NCBI GenBank assembly: GCA_902805475.1
Contig: CADCSX010000001.1
Span: 1,860,001 to 1,924,000, forward strand
DNA from: Entonaema liquescens
Taxonomy: Eukaryota; Ascomycota; Sordariomycetes; Xylariales; Xylariaceae
DNA length: 64,000 bases
Direction: 5' to 3'
The position numbers were made by a program, and so were the translations under genes. A model generated the notes under the pieces. The model was given only the letters and a program-made list of their open reading frames with translations, was not told the DNA's origin and did not search any database. This document shows positions 22,431 through 32,234 of the stretch, piece by piece; the first letter of the stretch is position 1; each line of letters begins with the position of its first letter.

Positions 22431-24204
22431 ATGTCTTCCATCGCGCAATCAGCTATCGCTAAACTGAAGGAAGCCGGCTTGGGCGATGTCTTATACGTCC
22501 CTGGCGACGAGGCGTACCAAGCAAAAGAGGCTTCTCTGATACCGTTTTCGCAGAAACTCGGGCCATGGGCTATCGTACAGCCTCGGAACACAGAGGAGGT
22601 CTCCAAGGCGTTGAAAGCCCTGGTTAGTACCGAAGGTCTTCAGTTCGCTGTTCGCAGGTGAGTACCGAGCTACCGCGCTATGGATTTTATTGTCTCGTGA
22701 ACCCTACGAAAAATAATGACGAGAGAAAGTGCTAATGGAGAGACCATTTGCATAGCGGCGGCCACATGTGGGTGGATAATAGCAACAACATTAAGGAGGG
22801 AGTCACTATCGATCTTACTCTCCTAACGAAGCGGACCTACAACCCTGAGACAAAACTTATATCGCTTGAGCCCGGAAGTAGATGGAAGGATGTCTATAGA
22901 GACTTGGTTGCGCGTAAGTTATTTTCCTAAGCACTCTTTAAGCGCATAGATGATATCTAATAGTATAACAGAAGGACTGCTGGTTGTTGGAGGCCGCGAG
23001 GCCGAGGTAGGTGTCGGTGGGTTCTTGATTGGTGGCGGGATATCGTTCTTCATCGCCAGCAAGGGATGGAGTTGTGGTGAGTACATCTTCCATAGTCACT
23101 ATTCGCGTAGTAAGAGGAATTCGAATATAGGAGGTTCATATAAGTGCTAACATGGCTATCTTAACTAGACACAATCGTCAACTACGAAGTCGTTCTAGCC
23201 GATGGCAGCATAGTCCAGGCCAACAAGACAACGAACCCAGACCTATATCTTGCGCTCAAAGGCGGCTCCTTCAACTTTGGCATCGTAACACGATTCGACA
23301 TGGAGTCTATGGAGTCTAAGAACATATGGGGTGGCATGGCCGTATACCCTAAAACCGCCGACGACCAGATCGTCGACGCTTACGTTGACTTTTCGAGGAA
23401 CTTAGCCGACAACCCGGATGACTATGCTTTCCTATATTATTTCCACCCAGCTTTGCAGAAGGACTATACCATAAGCATAAGCTTGTCTGATGTGAATGGT
23501 GTTGCAAAGCCGAAGCCCCTCCAGAAGTTCCTAGAGATTCCGAACCCTATTTCGAAGCCTGAGGACTTCCAAGTCAAGACGTTATACGAAAAGCTGACGG
23601 ATTACGTAGTCCCTTCCGCGAACTAGTAAGTCTTAACTTATAATTACATCATTATCCGTTAGCCTTTGGAGTATCTGGGCGCCTTTAGCTAACTAATATC
23701 GTCAGTACCAACTGGGAAGCCATCACCGTCCAAATCGACGCAAGCGTCATGCGCAAAGCAACCGCCGAATTCGAAGTCCTAATAGCAACGTTGAGGAAGA
23801 CAATCCCCGACGACAACTTCGTAGCGCGAATGGTCACTCAGCCGATCCTCAAGTCGTGGGCGCAGATCTCCGCTTCCAAAGGCGGAAACGTGCTTGGACT
23901 CGAGAACCTGCCGGGAGACTGTCTCAACATCCTCATCGGAATAGAGGTCCAATCGCTCGAGCTGCGCGAACAAGTCGGCAGGCCCGCGGTAAAGGCGCTG
24001 CTTGCTGCCGTCAAATCCTTCGCCAAGTCAATCAACAAGGATGCCGATTGGCTCTACCTAAACTACTGCACGGACGATCAAGAACCGTTCGCGACGTATG
24101 GCGCAGAGAACGTAAAGTTGTTAAAAGCAGCGGCGGCTAAATATGATCCGAACAGGGTCTTCCAAGAGCGGGTACCTGGTGGATTCAAGATCTCCAAGGC
24201 GTGA
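22431..24204 (+). CDS. FAD-linked oxidoreductase (PCMH-type, berberine-bridge-like)
   Basis: Exons are 22431-22657, 22756-22913, 22972-23076, 23169-23625 and 23706-24204 (481 residues); all junctions keep frame. The start at 22431 has an ideal CCACCATG context; an in-frame ATG at 22377 would add 18 residues. Residues about 40-210 form the FAD-binding PCMH domain: IVQPRNTEEVSKAL, SGGHMW (His79 is the likely FAD-linked histidine), VGVGGFLIGGGISF, and LKGGSFNFGIVTRFD. The C-terminus has the BBE-like NYCTDDQEPFATYG segment. The second, cysteinyl flavin link of plant berberine bridge enzyme seems absent (no Cys before the VGVGG stretch). No secretion signal is seen. Relatives act in fungal secondary metabolism or oxidise sugars and alkaloid-like substrates; the substrate here is unknown and no partner biosynthetic genes lie nearby. 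Confidence 0.9.
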
Positions 24205-24487
24205 TGGAACAATACTGAAGTTATCATGTCGGAAGATATAAGTGAGTTTCTGATAGATAGGCGAGTTTTGTAATACCTGAGCTTCCTGTTTAGCTGTCGT
24301 ATGAATTTACCTTGGTACGACCTCCTTCGTAGCGGCGAAGCGGAACGAGGATGTAAGTGCTAGGAAGTAAGCGTCTTAAAGGTAGAAACAAATATCAAGG
24401 CACCATGAGCTAGTATAATGATATTACAACCAAAATTTATGAAATTTGTTAATATATTTAGACCATTGGCTAGACATTAGGAACTAC

Positions 24488-25987
24488 TTATAATTCCATG
24501 CGGTCTCCCATGCCCTCCTCCCTGAGTCTCCGCCCAAGTTCGTCCTTCTCGTCGACTTCTTCCTTGATTCGCTGTTCTACCTCGTCTCTTATGGGGCCTA
24601 GATCGGGTGGGATAGTAGAAAACTGCACACTGGGCGCGGACTCGACGAATCGTAGCTGCTCGGTGACATGCTCGATGATATCGTCTAATTTCTTTTTCGG
24701 ATTCTTATTCTGGCGCGGCTCTCCCAATATCTGCTCCAGAGTGGGGAGGAGCGTATCTTGTCGAAAACGGTCGCGCCAGGGCGTATGAAGGGGTAATTCT
24801 GTTGGGATAGTCTTATTGTGACCGATGGCGACGGCCGTCTCATATGCCCACGCACGGGCGACGTTTCGGGGCGTGTAACCCCCTCCTCCGAACATGAGCA
24901 GAGGAATATTTAGGCTTTTGCAGTACTCGACGCATGACGCATGACCCTGAACAAGCAGATTGAATTTACCTAATCTGTCTCCAGCCAGGGAGTCCGCACC
25001 GCATTGCAGAGCAATCGCACCAGGTCTAAACTTTTCTATACATCTAGAGATGATGCTCTTGAAAAGCCACTCGTATTGCTCATCCGTGATGCCGTCATTC
25101 AAGGGTACGTTAATAGCGTGATGCGCCCCTGGGTTATGCTCACTCCTCGGGCCATTGTCTTCTAAAGCGCCAGTGCCGGGAAAGAAGACTTGAGGATCGT
25201 ACTTGTGGAAAGATACCGTCATGACGCGGTCCGTAGAGAAGAACGCCTCCTCTACGCCATCACCATGATGCACGTCGATGTCGATGTAAAGAACTCGAGG
25301 ATGGATACGTAACAATTGTAGTATACCAAGGACAATATCATTGATATAGCAGAACCCTGACGCTTCCGATTTCTTGGCATGGTGTAGGCCTCCGCCCCAG
25401 GAGATGGCAATGTCGGACTGCCCCGTGCACAGTTTTCTCGCAGCATCTAGTGAACCACCCGCGGACATGGAACAATAGTCATACAATCCCTCAAAAAGTG
25501 GGCAATCACTACCACCCAGATTAAATTTGAGATCCGGACTAGAATTGTCGACGTCTAACGGTAATGGCTGAGGAGCAACTGAAGCAAGGAACTCGACGTA
25601 GTCGTCCGTATGAAATGCCGTAAGCTCCTCGTATGTGGCAGCGCGGGCGGTATAATTCTCCATGGCGAAATTCATGCCATAGGATGAGACCAAGCTCTTG
25701 GTGAGAGTTAGTCGCCAAGGTTTCATGGGGTGTGTCTGACCGAAGTGATGCCTTTCCATTTCGGGGTTATAATGGAAAGACACTGTGTAGCCTTTCGGTT
25801 TTGTGATGCCATATTCATGAGCAAAGCGTTTAATCTTGTTGAGATAAGCTGCATTTTCAAGGTCGCTTGGTCGGTCTAAAGGCTTATTAAATTTCTTAAC
25901 GACAGGCCCATCGACGTCGACCTTGTGAGGCAAGTAGTTAGGTTTCGGTAGCCGTAACGAATAATGATTCGCCGGGTCAGCCTCCAT
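24488..25987 (-). CDS. hos2: Class I (RPD3-type) histone deacetylase, Hos2/HosA-like
   Basis: The 499-residue protein has no intron. It carries the full zinc-dependent deacetylase domain (about 65-390): HPMKPWRL, the active-site HH at 202-203 in GGLHHAKKSEASGFCYINDI, zinc ligands D238 and H240 in DIDVHHGDGVEEAF, the third ligand D332 in CGADSL, and Y371 in GGGGYTPRNVARAW. The N-terminal extension (PNYLPHKVDVDGP...) and the moderate length fit Hos2 (Set3 complex; HosA in Aspergillus) better than Rpd3, which has a longer acidic tail. It removes acetyl groups from histone H3/H4 tails, in yeast mainly in coding regions of active genes. The C-terminus is charged (VEQRIKEEVDEKDELGRRLR). The ATG at 25987 sits 34 bases from an ATA repeat. 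Confidence 0.93.
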   Translation of the reverse strand: MEADPANHYSLRLPKPNYLPHKVDVDGPVVKKFNKPLDRPSDLENAAYLNKIKRFAHEYGITKPKGYTVSFHYNPEMERHHFGQTHPMKPWRLTLTKSLVSSYGMNFAMENYTARAATYEELTAFHTDDYVEFLASVAPQPLPLDVDNSSPDLKFNLGGSDCPLFEGLYDYCSMSAGGSLDAARKLCTGQSDIAISWGGGLHHAKKSEASGFCYINDIVLGILQLLRIHPRVLYIDIDVHHGDGVEEAFFSTDRVMTVSFHKYDPQVFFPGTGALEDNGPRSEHNPGAHHAINVPLNDGITDEQYEWLFKSIISRCIEKFRPGAIALQCGADSLAGDRLGKFNLLVQGHASCVEYCKSLNIPLLMFGGGGYTPRNVARAWAYETAVAIGHNKTIPTELPLHTPWRDRFRQDTLLPTLEQILGEPRQNKNPKKKLDDIIEHVTEQLRFVESAPSVQFSTIPPDLGPIRDEVEQRIKEEVDEKDELGRRLREEGMGDRMEL

Positions 25988-26019
25988 CTTGAAGGCTAAC
26001 GGATGAGATGTGGCCGATC

Positions 26020-26053
<34 letters not shown>

Positions 26054-27485
26054 GGCCTCTCGCGTAAAATACAGCGTTAAGGTGTTTTGTAGATGGCCTA
26101 ATTCTCTTGCTTTCAAGCAATGCTCGTATGACTTCTTAGAAAGTACGGCGTCTATATATGTGTGCGACAACTGTCTATTCCCAGACTCCGAAAATGAGAC
26201 TCAGAAAAGATGAATTCAGTCAAGGTGAATTAGGATGGCGCTAGAAAATATCCGAGGTCGGCTTTATATAACGTGTTATAAGACGCTCGCAAATCTTAAG
26301 GTGTTGGCGATGAGATATCTCGGGCTATAGAATAGCATTTAGACCTTTCTTGTGAGTTTTATTCGGGGTTTAATGATAAAGTTATCTTTAATCATCAAGA
26401 TGAAGATGGATGAAGGCAACTTTCATGGCTGCCACCGAGGATGCGGTAGCAGGGTAGTTGCCGATTTGCTCCACTATAATGCACGGGCTAACTAGTTATA
26501 TAAAATTAAGAAACGCTAAGCTAGATTTGTAGTAGATTGGATCGGTACCTGGATTGAAGTTACTATGTATGTACGTACTTTTCCTCAAACGTTGTCCGAT
26601 TTGCTTGGAAGACAAGGGCGGACCTAACACAATAACCTTATCCTCAAAAGGCTGGCTGCTGATGTAAATCGCACCGTTTTCTGCACCATTATGACTCGTT
26701 AAATTCATGGGTCCGATGATAACTCAATATAGTTGAATAATTACTTAAGATACATTATACATTCCAGCAATTACGTAATGAATCAGACTTGTTTAACATC
26801 GGTTTGTCCCTACCGTGTTTGTCAACGTTAACTTTTAGAATTGAATTTTATCGATTGTACCAATTTACTCCCCACTCTGGGATTTTAGGGACTCGCGTTT
26901 ACGCTGCCGATATACCGGTGCAAGCAATTCTTGTATCCAACGTTGCCTAATGAAGCAAAGCAATCCAACAAGTCCCTTCCCATCATTTATTCATCTTTCG
27001 TAGCGCCTTCTCAAATATCGCGCCACTCCTATTAATAAGAGATCCCATTTAAATGATAATTATTGGGACTGGTTAGGAAGGTGAGCCAGAGCTCAAATTC
27101 ACACAGATATCACGATTATGCGCATGTGATCCCAACTGCCTCAGCCATCAAGTATTGGTGCTTCCCTGCATTACGTTGCACTATTTTTATTTTATTTTCC
27201 TTTGGACGCCGCCGCCGCTGCCAAAACAAAAACATGAATAGGAAAGCAGAAGGAAGTCCAAATACTTGATTATAGAAAGAGAAGACCGAAAAATAAAAAC
27301 AGGAATAATAGGCGACACAGCAATTATTCTCGGAATCAAATACACCTTTCCAATCCCCTTTCCAAGTTTCCATTTTCTAGTTTTCTCTACACTCGCGCAT
27401 ATTGCTTGCTTTTTTTTCTGAACACACTCTCACCATCACCTACCCAAAGAGCGTGCCCCCCGCTTAGAGGGCCAGGTTAACAACG
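25988..27485. other. Divergent intergenic region between hos2-like and ING-like genes
   Basis: No gene is recognised. The hos2-like and ING-like genes are transcribed away from each other from this 1.5 kb. It includes the ATA repeat at 26021-26050 and AT-rich sequence to about 27060. The final 120 bases before 27486 are pyrimidine-rich and are the probable leader of the ING gene. Frames near 26496-26708 and 27063-27373 have no motif. Confidence 0.5.
26021..26050. repeat. (ATA)10 microsatellite in the hos2-like leader
   Basis: Ten uninterrupted ATA units lie 34-63 bases upstream of the hos2-like start codon, on the minus-strand leader as TAT units. It may vary in length between strains. Confidence 0.9.
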
Positions 27486-29009
27486 ATGCCTAGAGACGAT
27501 CTCTCCATAGACTTCGTAAAGAAGATGGCGCCATCGACCGAGGCCCAAGACCCTGCCGCCATTCTCGAAGATTTCATCCATCGAACTGCCAACCTACCTG
27601 AAGAGATTCGCTTTATCCAGGACGAGATCGCCGACAAAGACCGTACATATCAAGAGTGTGTTAAAACCATCGAAGAGAGTGACGCTAAGATCCAGCGCTG
27701 GATTCGTATGAATGGTAGCCACACGCCCTTCCCCCGCGAGCAGATGTTGCGCGAAACAATCCGCGAAAACTATACGAAAGCGGACAAGCTCGCCGAAGAG
27801 AAAATTTACCTGGCTCAAAAAGCGCAGACTCTCTTTGACAAACATATTCGTCATCTCGACCTACAAATCAAACAGCTTAGTGACCGAAACGAACCTGGTT
27901 TTACCGATCCTGACGAGATACCCTCCGTCGTACGACCGAGCGCCGCCAATAATAGTAATACCAGCCTTCGGGTGCTCGCCGTCTCGACGACCAGTAACAC
28001 GCCGCTTAACCCTATCACTAATAATGCGACTCCGACCGGATCGAGAGCTGCCAACCCTCAGATTAGGACCACTCAATCGCAAGCTCACATATCTAGCTCT
28101 GCGCCCACTTCTCCTGCCGCAAGCATGATCATGAACAGCCGCAACCAGCGCGAGTCCTCTGCCGGGCCGTGAGTAACCAATCAGAATTCTTTACTCCCTT
28201 TACAACATACTACCAGGACTCCTTTTCCCCTCCAATTGCAGCATTGCTTCTTCTCTAAGATATGGCACTGAAACTCCTAAACAACCTCAAGACTATATAT
28301 AAACAAGAAACAACCAATACTGACCAGACACAGTGGAGCCGGCGCTCCTAAGAGGGGTCCACGAATAAGTTCCGGCCTAGGTAGCTTGCCAACGGCATCG
28401 AGTGGGTTAGCTCGTCATTCTTCTCTCGGACCGGGAACACCTAAGGCAGGGACACCAGGGGCGTCAGGAAGAGCAGGTAGTGCTGGCCCCCGGGCCAGTT
28501 CAAAAGCTGGAAGCGTAGGTATTGGAAGGAAAGGCACACCATCTGCGGGAGTCAGTCGAAAGAAACCTCCAAACTCGAAGTCGACGTTGTCGCGTGTTAA
28601 ACGAGCGGGTATGTCCAAGGGGTCGCCGGTATCAACAGCAGACAGCGAGCTATCAGACGCGGAGTCAGTACGGTCGTCGCGTGCCGGATCTCGAGGCGGC
28701 AGCGGCACACCGGTGCCTCGCCCACATCATCACCATCACCGTAAGCACTCACATCTCGATGGAGATGAGGAAATGCCAGATAGAGGTTCGGCGTCGGCGG
28801 GCTCGGGCGGATCAGATGACGAGGAGGACGAAGAAGGGAAGAAGTACTGTTTGTGCCAGCACGTATCGTATGGCGATATGGTTGCTTGTGACAATCCGGC
28901 ATGCCCCTACGAGTGGTTCCATTGGACCTGCGTCGGCCTCAAGTCCGAACCCGAGGGCCGCTGGTATTGCCCATCATGCACCGAAAACATGAAGAAGAAG
29001 GGGAAATAG
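27486..29009 (+). CDS. ING-family PHD finger protein (Pho23/Yng-like)
   Basis: Exons are 27486-28168 and 28334-29009 (452 residues), with a 165-nt GTGAGT...CACAG intron. Residues about 20-130 form the ING N-terminal helical domain (ILEDFIHRTANLPEEIRFIQ, then QECVKTIEESDAKI and DKLAEEKIYLAQKAQTLFDK). A long low-complexity linker rich in S, P, G, T follows, with a His run (HHHHH) near 360. A C4HC3 PHD finger is at 398-443: YCLCQHVSYGDMVACDN, CPYEWFHWTCVGL, WYCPSC. The basic KKKGK tail is typical. ING proteins read H3K4me3 through this finger and belong to acetyltransferase or deacetylase complexes (NuA3/NuA4; Rpd3L for Pho23). The finger is intact, but which paralogue this is cannot be settled by eye. 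Confidence 0.93.
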
Positions 29010-30078
29010 AATACCATTAAGTCTGTTCGCCCTTACTATCTACATATATACTGTATATCATCATAAAAATGTATATACGCAAGTACCGCTAGACCCAAGC
29101 GCGAAATCAAAAATTGAAGATTGGATAAGATATGTCACGTTTCATCTGATGGAATCGACCGTTCGAACTGGCTTAGCTGATTCGAAATGTAAACTCAACG
29201 TGCTGCTCGGACGTAAAGTACCCACTAACAGTTTCTACGACTATTATACTTAGACCATCTCGGATTATGGACTAGCCTTGTCAAGTACGGTTTGATATGT
29301 TTTACCATAGGGAACTATTGATTTGAATGTGTTATGAGTTGGCAAAGTTTGAATATTCGGACGACTCAAGCTGTGGACAGAATATCAGGACACGATTATA
29401 GCAACTGTGTAGAGAGTCCCGCGAGAGTAGAATACGGTCACGTACTGTGACTAGAGATATAGTCATTAGATAGCTAGGTAGGTAAGCATTAGTATCAACA
29501 TTGGAGCCAAATAACCTCTGGGCTTGGGTATAGGCTTGGTACGTATGTCCTTTGGAACAGAGCTGACACGTCTTGAACCTATCAAAGCCGAATCCCGGCA
29601 GGCATATTATTCAGCTCGGCCGTAGTACAAGATTATCGTCTCGTCAAGTACTAATATTTACGTATCCATACAAGAATCACGGCACATCCACTCAACATCA
29701 ACATCAACATCAACAACACGGTTGCGCACAAATGTGCTATACTGCATGCATGCATATCCTTTATTTCATTATGTTCCCGGCGTCTACATACCACGCCCAT
29801 GCGTCCTGCCACGAATCATTCCTTTTTTTCGTCCCTGTGCGCTCATCCCCGCTGCCACACTGCTGCTGCAACGCTGTCATCTCTATATGTCATACAACTA
29901 CCTATAATTCCTAACATGACCGGCGAAGGGGTACTAAACTACCACAACCACATCTCCGCACAAGATGCGCACATTATAATACGTAGAAACGTACGTACAG
30001 AAGGGAAGCAAAACGCTTATCGACAGAGAAAGCAGAAAGCTCCCGGAAGTACGTGAACAAATCAGGTTCTCCCACAAC
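29010..30078. other. Intergenic region between convergent ING and UGP1 genes
   Basis: 3' flanks of both genes; no gene is recognised. It contains a short CAACAT hexamer repeat at 29693-29718 and a His/Cys-rich but unconvincing frame at 29573-29914. Confidence 0.5.
29693..29718. repeat. Short CAACAT hexamer repeat
   Basis: Three CAACAT units followed by CAACAACA, in non-coding 3' flank. Confidence 0.85.
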
Positions 30079-32234
30079 TTAATGCTCCAGTAGACGCAAG
30101 CTACCTTCTACGACAACGTTCTCCAGGATAGATCCCGGAGGAATATCGATCGTGGAGCCCTCCGTTGCGACGATGATAACGGTTCCCTTCAGCTCCACGC
30201 CGCGGTGTAAGTTGACATTGCCGGTAATTGTGAGATGATCTAGTTCGATAATCTTAGGAATTGACGGGATGCGCTTCTGGAAGTCTGAAACCTTCTTGAA
30301 GTCGCTACCAAGCTTGATGAGCGGCGCGCCACCGAAGCGGCTGGGGCTCATTTGCAGTTGACCGTGCTTAACAGTGTACAGGTCCGACTTGACAAGCATC
30401 AGATCTGAGCAGGTCTTGACGGGTAAGAATCGGCGACGGGGTACGTTGACGCCGTGAGCGTTATTGAAGTGACGGATGGCAGCTCCGACGGCGGTCTCAA
30501 GTTGAAGGATAGAGATGTCAGACTCTCCCTTCTTATCACCAGCAATAGTCTTGCCATTGGGGATGATCTCCATCTCTAGCTCGTTGTTCTCCACAACGCG
30601 CTTGATGGCCTTCGTGTTCATCCAGATGTTGTTGGTGTTGAAGTACTTGAACTTCTTGATTGACTTGAATTCATTGGTGTGCTCCTTAGGAACCTGGGCA
30701 ATTTCTAGGAGTCGCACCGAACCGTCGTAGTCGATGATGGTACCACCCTTAACATCAGCCTTAGTCTTGTTGGTCAGCTCCATAATGTACTCGGCGTTAG
30801 TCTCGACCATGTGTTGCAGGATGCGTAGATCCACGACGGCACCCAGGTTGTCAACGTTCGACAAGAAGATGATTTCGATACCCCGCTCAATGAGCTTATC
30901 AAGGAGCCCAGAGTTGTATAGAGACTCGAAAACGTCACCGTGTCCGGGAGGGTACCATTCGTTGATGGAAGAGTCAAAGTTCTTAGGGACAGGCAAAAGC
31001 GAGTCCTTGTAGATTCTTGGGTATCGCGACTGGTTGAAGGTAAGAATGTCGACATTGTGTCCCTCGTACTTCTTGATGATGGCGGCGGTGTCGTCATGTG
31101 TGTTGAACGAGTTCATCAGGATGAAGGGAACATTGGTGTTGTAGGTTCGGTTCAAGTACTCGACTTGTCGTACGGACATGTCGAGGAAAGACATACCATC
31201 GCGGACTTCGATGACGGACTTGGGACCGACACAACCCATGGACGTACCCAGACCACCGTTCAGTTTGAGGACAGCTAGCTTGTTGAGGAATCCGACGGAT
31301 TCTGAGTTGGCTAAGTCTTCATAGTCTACGACTTGCCCTTGCGCAGGAGGGTTAATGCGATCCCAGTCACTAAACGGTCCATCATTAGCTTCCTTTTACT
31401 TGAATTCAAGCCATAACGAAACTTATACGTACACGGCATTGCCCTTGGCCTTGTCGTTTAGGTATCGGCGGAAGAGAGCGAAGAAGTTGTCCATTTCAGT
31501 CTCGAAAAGCTAGAACGGCTAGTTAGTTTGATACGCCTAATCTAGGTGTGGTCGTAAATACATACCTTCTTCTGTTCTGGGTCCTTAACGGTCTCAGCAA
31601 GCTCGGTCAGAGAGTTGCGCATTTGCGCTGCGGCGACGTTGGTGGAGGCATTCTCGAACGCCTTATCGGTTGTTAGTAAATCAGACATGGTTGAGATGAT
31701 TTTTAGAAGAAAATTCCGATATAATTAAGCTGAAAAGAATGTAATGGAGAATGGAAACACCATAAGTACTCCTCGGGTTTTAAATAACAATCCCAAATTT
31801 AGTGAAGATGATGTAGTGACTGAAGATAGAGAATCATAACTGGAGTCTGGTGTTTGAGAGACCGAACTTTCCAAGTAGCCAGCACAGGAGAAACTTTATC
31901 TTGCCGTGCAATCTCAAATCCTGAGGCATACACACGTGGGTTCCTCGAGACTTCTTGGGATTCCTGGGCTACTCGTCATGGTAGATAGGAAACAAAGAGA
32001 CCTGATGTAATTTGAAAGGGGTAACGGGGTAACGGGGTAACTCCCATCTTCACATCGACTCAGGAATCCACAAGTTCAGATCGCTATGGATTAATACCAA
32101 GATAGGGGAAATAAAGCTGCACTCACCATGTGTGATCGAGTCTTTCCGTGGTGCCGACCAGCAAACTCGCCATCCGCTTCGTTCCCGCCAGGCTTCAGAT
32201 GGGAAGGAAGCGCGCTCTTGATTGCCTGAGCCAT
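30079..32234 (-). CDS. ugp1: UTP-glucose-1-phosphate uridylyltransferase
   Basis: Minus-strand exons are 32234-32127, 31661-31566, 31509-31433 and 31369-30079 (523 residues, the usual fungal length). The first exon gives MAQAIKSALPSHLKPGG and ends GRHHGKTRSHM, the conserved N-terminus in filamentous fungi. Residues 127-145 hold the nucleotide-binding LKLNGGLGTSMG followed by CVGPKS. The C-terminal third is the left-handed beta-helix part (LDHLTITGNVNLHRGVELKG). The enzyme makes UDP-glucose for glucan, glycogen and trehalose synthesis. Intron 1 is 465 nt, long for this organism, with a TTACTAACAAC branch site and an unusual AAG acceptor at 31662. An in-frame ATG (31688) lies over that branch site and could mislead annotation. 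Frames match across all junctions. Confidence 0.95.
32018..32041. repeat. (GGGGTAAC)3 octamer repeat in UGP1 intron 1
   Basis: Three perfect, contiguous copies of an 8-bp unit lie inside the first intron of ugp1. This is not a telomere-type unit. Confidence 0.9.

Noticed and set aside
22431..25987. A biosynthetic cluster around the FAD oxidoreductase
   Set aside because: Its neighbours are core genes (fibrillarin, Hos2-type deacetylase); no synthase, P450 or transporter is nearby.
30079..31239. Start of ugp1 at the internal ATG at 31239
   Set aside because: It would cut the nucleotide-binding loop (LKLNGGLGTS lies upstream in the same exon) and drop three conserved exons.
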